Source: JAFGTE01 sp965369305 (GTDB taxonomy: Bacteria > Patescibacteriota > Gracilibacteria > UM-FILTER-43-11). From it: DNA of 7,893 nucleotides. Each line of letters starts with the position of its first letter. Positions within the stretch are counted from its first letter, which is position 1. The notes under the pieces were generated by a model. That model had not been told where the DNA came from. It saw only the letters and a program-made list of their open reading frames with translations, and did not search any database. The position numbers and the translations under genes were made by a program. The stretch covers positions 1 to 7,893 of the forward strand of contig CBDUQG010000049.1 in NCBI GenBank assembly GCA_965369305.1, given 5' to 3'. Positions 6,424 through 7,893 of this stretch are shown here, one piece after another.

Positions 6424-7107
6424 TCATTTCTCTGTGACGCCTTTTTCAGTCGCATAGCGATACATCGTGCGCGGCATGGTTTTGTGGTACTTTCTCAAGA
6501 ATTTTCTTTCTACTTCGGCATCAACCTTACCAATCTCTCGGAGCATCCAGCCCACGGCCTTATGGATCAAATCATGCGTATCGTGCACCAGCGTTTCGGC
6601 AATCTTGAGGGCATCTTTAAAATCTCCCTCCTTGATGTAGTTCATGGTGGCAATCATGGAGATGCGCTTTTCCCACAAATCCTTCGACTTCGACAGTTTA
6701 TGCAAAATGCTCCGGTCTTTGTCTCTCAAGTATTCACCCATGATTTTGTGAGCCGAAGAATCCACCAAATCCCAATTATTCACATATTTTCTTTCCTTGA
6801 AGTAAAAATCGTAGACCACTTTTCGATCTGTTTCATCAGCCCTCTCAAATTTGTAGGTCAAAATAAACAAGGCTGTTAGGCGATCTTCATGATAAGTACT
6901 TTCTAGCAAATTCTTCACCTCGCTCAGGGCCATATCACGATTCGCCTTGGCGATCTTTCTCTGCACAGGCACAACCACTCCTCGAAACTTATCCCCCTCG
7001 CCATACTCTCCTTTGCCAGTCTTAAAAAAACGAGGAAAGAAAGCCGCCTTCTCAGGGATAGAATGAGACATTAATTCCTTTTTTATTTGAGCAGCGGTCT
7101 TTGGCAT
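6424..7107 (-). CDS. AlkD-like DNA alkylation repair protein (HEAT-like repeats)
   Basis: Proteins of this family (AlkC/AlkD superfamily) are all-helical HEAT-like solenoids. AlkD excises N3- and N7-alkylated purines from DNA without flipping the base. From the ATG at 7107 the protein has 227 residues, the usual size. The N-terminus (AAQIKKEL, then RFFKTGKGEYGEGD at 26-39) and the core NNWDLVDSSAH (110-120) are family signatures. Trp112, Asp116, Arg148 and Trp187 lie at the spacing I recall for the functional Trp109, Asp113, Arg148 and Trp187 of Bacillus cereus AlkD, so glycosylase activity is plausible. The C-terminus PRTMYRYATEKG (212-223) is also typical. An in-frame ATG two codons upstream (7113) is equally possible. 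A longer frame from a GTG at 7197 would overlap the divergent glycosyltransferase and adds no family sequence. No Shine-Dalgarno is visible. It lies head to head with the glycosyltransferase and 22 bases before cysS. Confidence 0.92.
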   Translation of the reverse strand: MPKTAAQIKKELMSHSIPEKAAFFPRFFKTGKGEYGEGDKFRGVVVPVQRKIAKANRDMALSEVKNLLESTYHEDRLTALFILTYKFERADETDRKVVYDFYFKERKYVNNWDLVDSSAHKIMGEYLRDKDRSILHKLSKSKDLWEKRISMIATMNYIKEGDFKDALKIAETLVHDTHDLIHKAVGWMLREIGKVDAEVERKFLRKYHKTMPRTMYRYATEKGVTEK

Positions 7108-7114
7108 GGTCATG

Positions 7115-7120
7115 TATAAT
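7115..7120 (+). promoter_or_regulatory. Putative -10 box TATAAT for a leaderless glycosyltransferase mRNA
   Basis: A perfect TATAAT is followed by six bases (TTCGAT) and then the ATG at 7127. The normal distance from a -10 box to the start of transcription places +1 on or beside the A of that ATG, so the transcript would be leaderless. TG directly precedes the hexamer, one base off the extended -10 register. No -35 of good quality sits at 16-18 bases; TTGGCA at 7101-7106 is only 8 bases away. Confidence 0.5.
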
Positions 7121-7126
7121 TTCGAT

Positions 7127-7893
7127 ATGAAGTTATCAGTTATCATTCCCACACACAACCGGGCCGATATTCTCGAGGTTTGTCTAAACAGGATCACTCG
7201 CCAACAGGGTGTCGATTTTGAAGTAATCGTGGTGGATGATGGCTCTGAAGATCACACTCAAAGAGTGGTTGAGAGCTTCAAAGACGTTTTTTACATCAAG
7301 CAAAAACCGTCTCATCAGGGCGTTGCTCGAAACAGGGGGGTGAAAAAAGCCACTGGCGACATTCTTCTCTTCATTGGCGATGACATTTTTGCAGAACCGG
7401 GCTTCCTCATGCAGCACGCTAACATTCACACCCTCCACTCCGACGAAGAGGTTGTGGTACTTGGACACACCACCTGGGACCCATCCTTAGAAATTAATGA
7501 CTATATGCGTTTCCTGGAATCTTCTGGCTGGCAATTTGCCTATCATCTCCTCAGCCCTGGCTTCACTGATCATCCAGAGCCCTACAAGTTCTTCTACACC
7601 TCCAATATCTCTGTCAAAAAATCCCTTTTCGACAGAGAAAAAGGTTTTGATAAGCGTTTCACTGAGTATGGCTGGGAAGACATCGAGTTAGGTTATCGCC
7701 TCTGGGACAAGCACGGTATGAGACTTTACTATGAGCCCGATGCACAAGTTTTCCATCATCACGAACTGCCTGAGTCATCTCTTGAAGGTCGTATGCGAAC
7801 GGTAGGCCGCTCTGCTGTTAAGTTCGAAAAAATCCAACCTGAAGTACAGGTCATACCTCGCGGCTTCAAGCTTACACTGCTCAAGTTTCTCAG
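7127..7893 (+). CDS. Family 2 glycosyltransferase (C-terminus cut by window edge)
   Basis: My translation gives 255 open codons to the edge. The start SVIIPTHNR (4-12) is the classic GT2 (GT-A fold) nucleotide-sugar binding strand. VVDDGS at 35-40 carries the Asp pair that binds the nucleotide. GVARNRG at 65-71 is the usual helix, and IGDDIF at 83-88 stands where the metal-binding DxD lies. TSNISVKKS (158-166) and GWEDIELGYRL (182-192) supply the acceptor-side ED motif (Glu184, Asp185). HHHE at 197-213 region follows the barrel-edge strand. Such enzymes transfer a sugar from a nucleotide donor to a glycan, lipid or protein at the inner membrane face; donor and acceptor cannot be read here. 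No membrane segment is seen before the cut. The family is certain and the substrate is unknown. The gene is divergent from the AlkD-like gene with 19 bases or fewer between starts, and may be translated from a leaderless mRNA. Confidence 0.93.
   Translation, partial: MKLSVIIPTHNRADILEVCLNRITRQQGVDFEVIVVDDGSEDHTQRVVESFKDVFYIKQKPSHQGVARNRGVKKATGDILLFIGDDIFAEPGFLMQHANIHTLHSDEEVVVLGHTTWDPSLEINDYMRFLESSGWQFAYHLLSPGFTDHPEPYKFFYTSNISVKKSLFDREKGFDKRFTEYGWEDIELGYRLWDKHGMRLYYEPDAQVFHHHELPESSLEGRMRTVGRSAVKFEKIQPEVQVIPRGFKLTLLKFL

Noticed and set aside
6424..6426. Possible recoding of TGA as glycine or tryptophan (seen in some candidate phyla)
   Set aside because: The TGA ends the AlkD-like protein exactly where the family ends, and no in-frame TGA occurs inside any conserved gene here.
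7101..7106. TTGGCA as the -35 of the glycosyltransferase promoter
   Set aside because: It is only 8 bases from the TATAAT, against the 16-18 needed.
7131..7144. Tandem 7-base repeat AGTTATC AGTTATC just inside the glycosyltransferase
   Set aside because: It encodes the conserved LSVI strand of the family and two copies of a 7-mer are weak evidence for an operator.
7108..7197. A 30-residue N-terminal extension of the AlkD-like protein from a GTG at 7197
   Set aside because: It would lie antisense to the first 71 bases of the well-supported glycosyltransferase, and the AlkD family sequence begins only at MPKT/MTMPKT.
7184..7691. Minus-strand frame at 7184-7468 and plus-strand frame at 7497-7691
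   Set aside because: Both overlap the glycosyltransferase, whose conserved motifs run through the whole region in one frame.
1..7893. CRISPR arrays, tRNA genes, insertion sequences, toxin-antitoxin or defence systems
   Set aside because: No regularly spaced repeats, cloverleaf-like sequence, transposase motifs or terminal repeats were found; nearly all bases are taken up by recognisable housekeeping genes.

Overview
The window reads as a compact bacterial chromosome segment. Eight genes lie head to tail on the minus strand, with one divergent gene at the right edge. In order of minus-strand transcription (right to left) they are: an AlkD-like DNA alkylation repair protein, cysteinyl-tRNA synthetase (cysS), a small unrecognised Cys-containing protein, the PLP-synthase glutaminase subunit (pdxT), ribose-phosphate pyrophosphokinase (prs), glyceraldehyde-3-phosphate dehydrogenase (gap), a beta-CASP metallo-beta-lactamase ribonuclease, and peptide methionine sulfoxide reductase A (msrA, cut by the left edge). 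A family 2 glycosyltransferase on the plus strand runs off the right edge. No rRNA, tRNA, CRISPR array, transposase or phage gene is visible. The longest gap between genes is 67 bases.

Organism: the code is standard, with TAA and TGA acting as stops where the protein families should end. Base composition looks moderate. Hardly any gene has a recognisable Shine-Dalgarno sequence, and several promoter-like -10 boxes sit almost on the start codon. Together with the mix of core genes and the style of the MBL ribonuclease, this would fit a lineage with few Shine-Dalgarno sites such as the candidate phyla radiation (Patescibacteria). That placement is an inference, and a protein search would be needed to confirm it.

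Layout: positions 1-2869 hold msrA, the MBL ribonuclease and gap, packed with 3-base and 1-base gaps, which suggests one coupled transcript. Positions 2889-3836 hold prs, behind a short gap with an extended -10-like box (TGTTAGAAT). Positions 3898-4951 hold pdxT and the unknown gene, whose ends overlap by a few bases. A 67-base gap before the unknown gene contains a perfect TTGACA and an inverted repeat. Positions 5019-6401 are cysS, preceded by TGCTAGAAT. Positions 6424-7107 are the AlkD-like gene. Its start codon is only 13-19 bases from that of the divergent glycosyltransferase, which has a perfect TATAAT ending 6 bases before its ATG.

How the genes fit together: Prs uses ribose 5-phosphate, GAPDH uses glyceraldehyde 3-phosphate, and PdxT feeds ammonia to PdxS, which condenses these same two sugar phosphates into pyridoxal phosphate. 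PdxS itself is not in the window. The remaining genes are housekeeping: translation (CysS), RNA turnover (MBL ribonuclease), repair of DNA alkylation and protein oxidation (AlkD-like, MsrA), and surface glycan synthesis (glycosyltransferase). I see no convincing new defence or mobile system. The most interesting material is the initiation architecture (apparent leaderless or near-leaderless promoters) and the unrecognised Cys-rich small protein.
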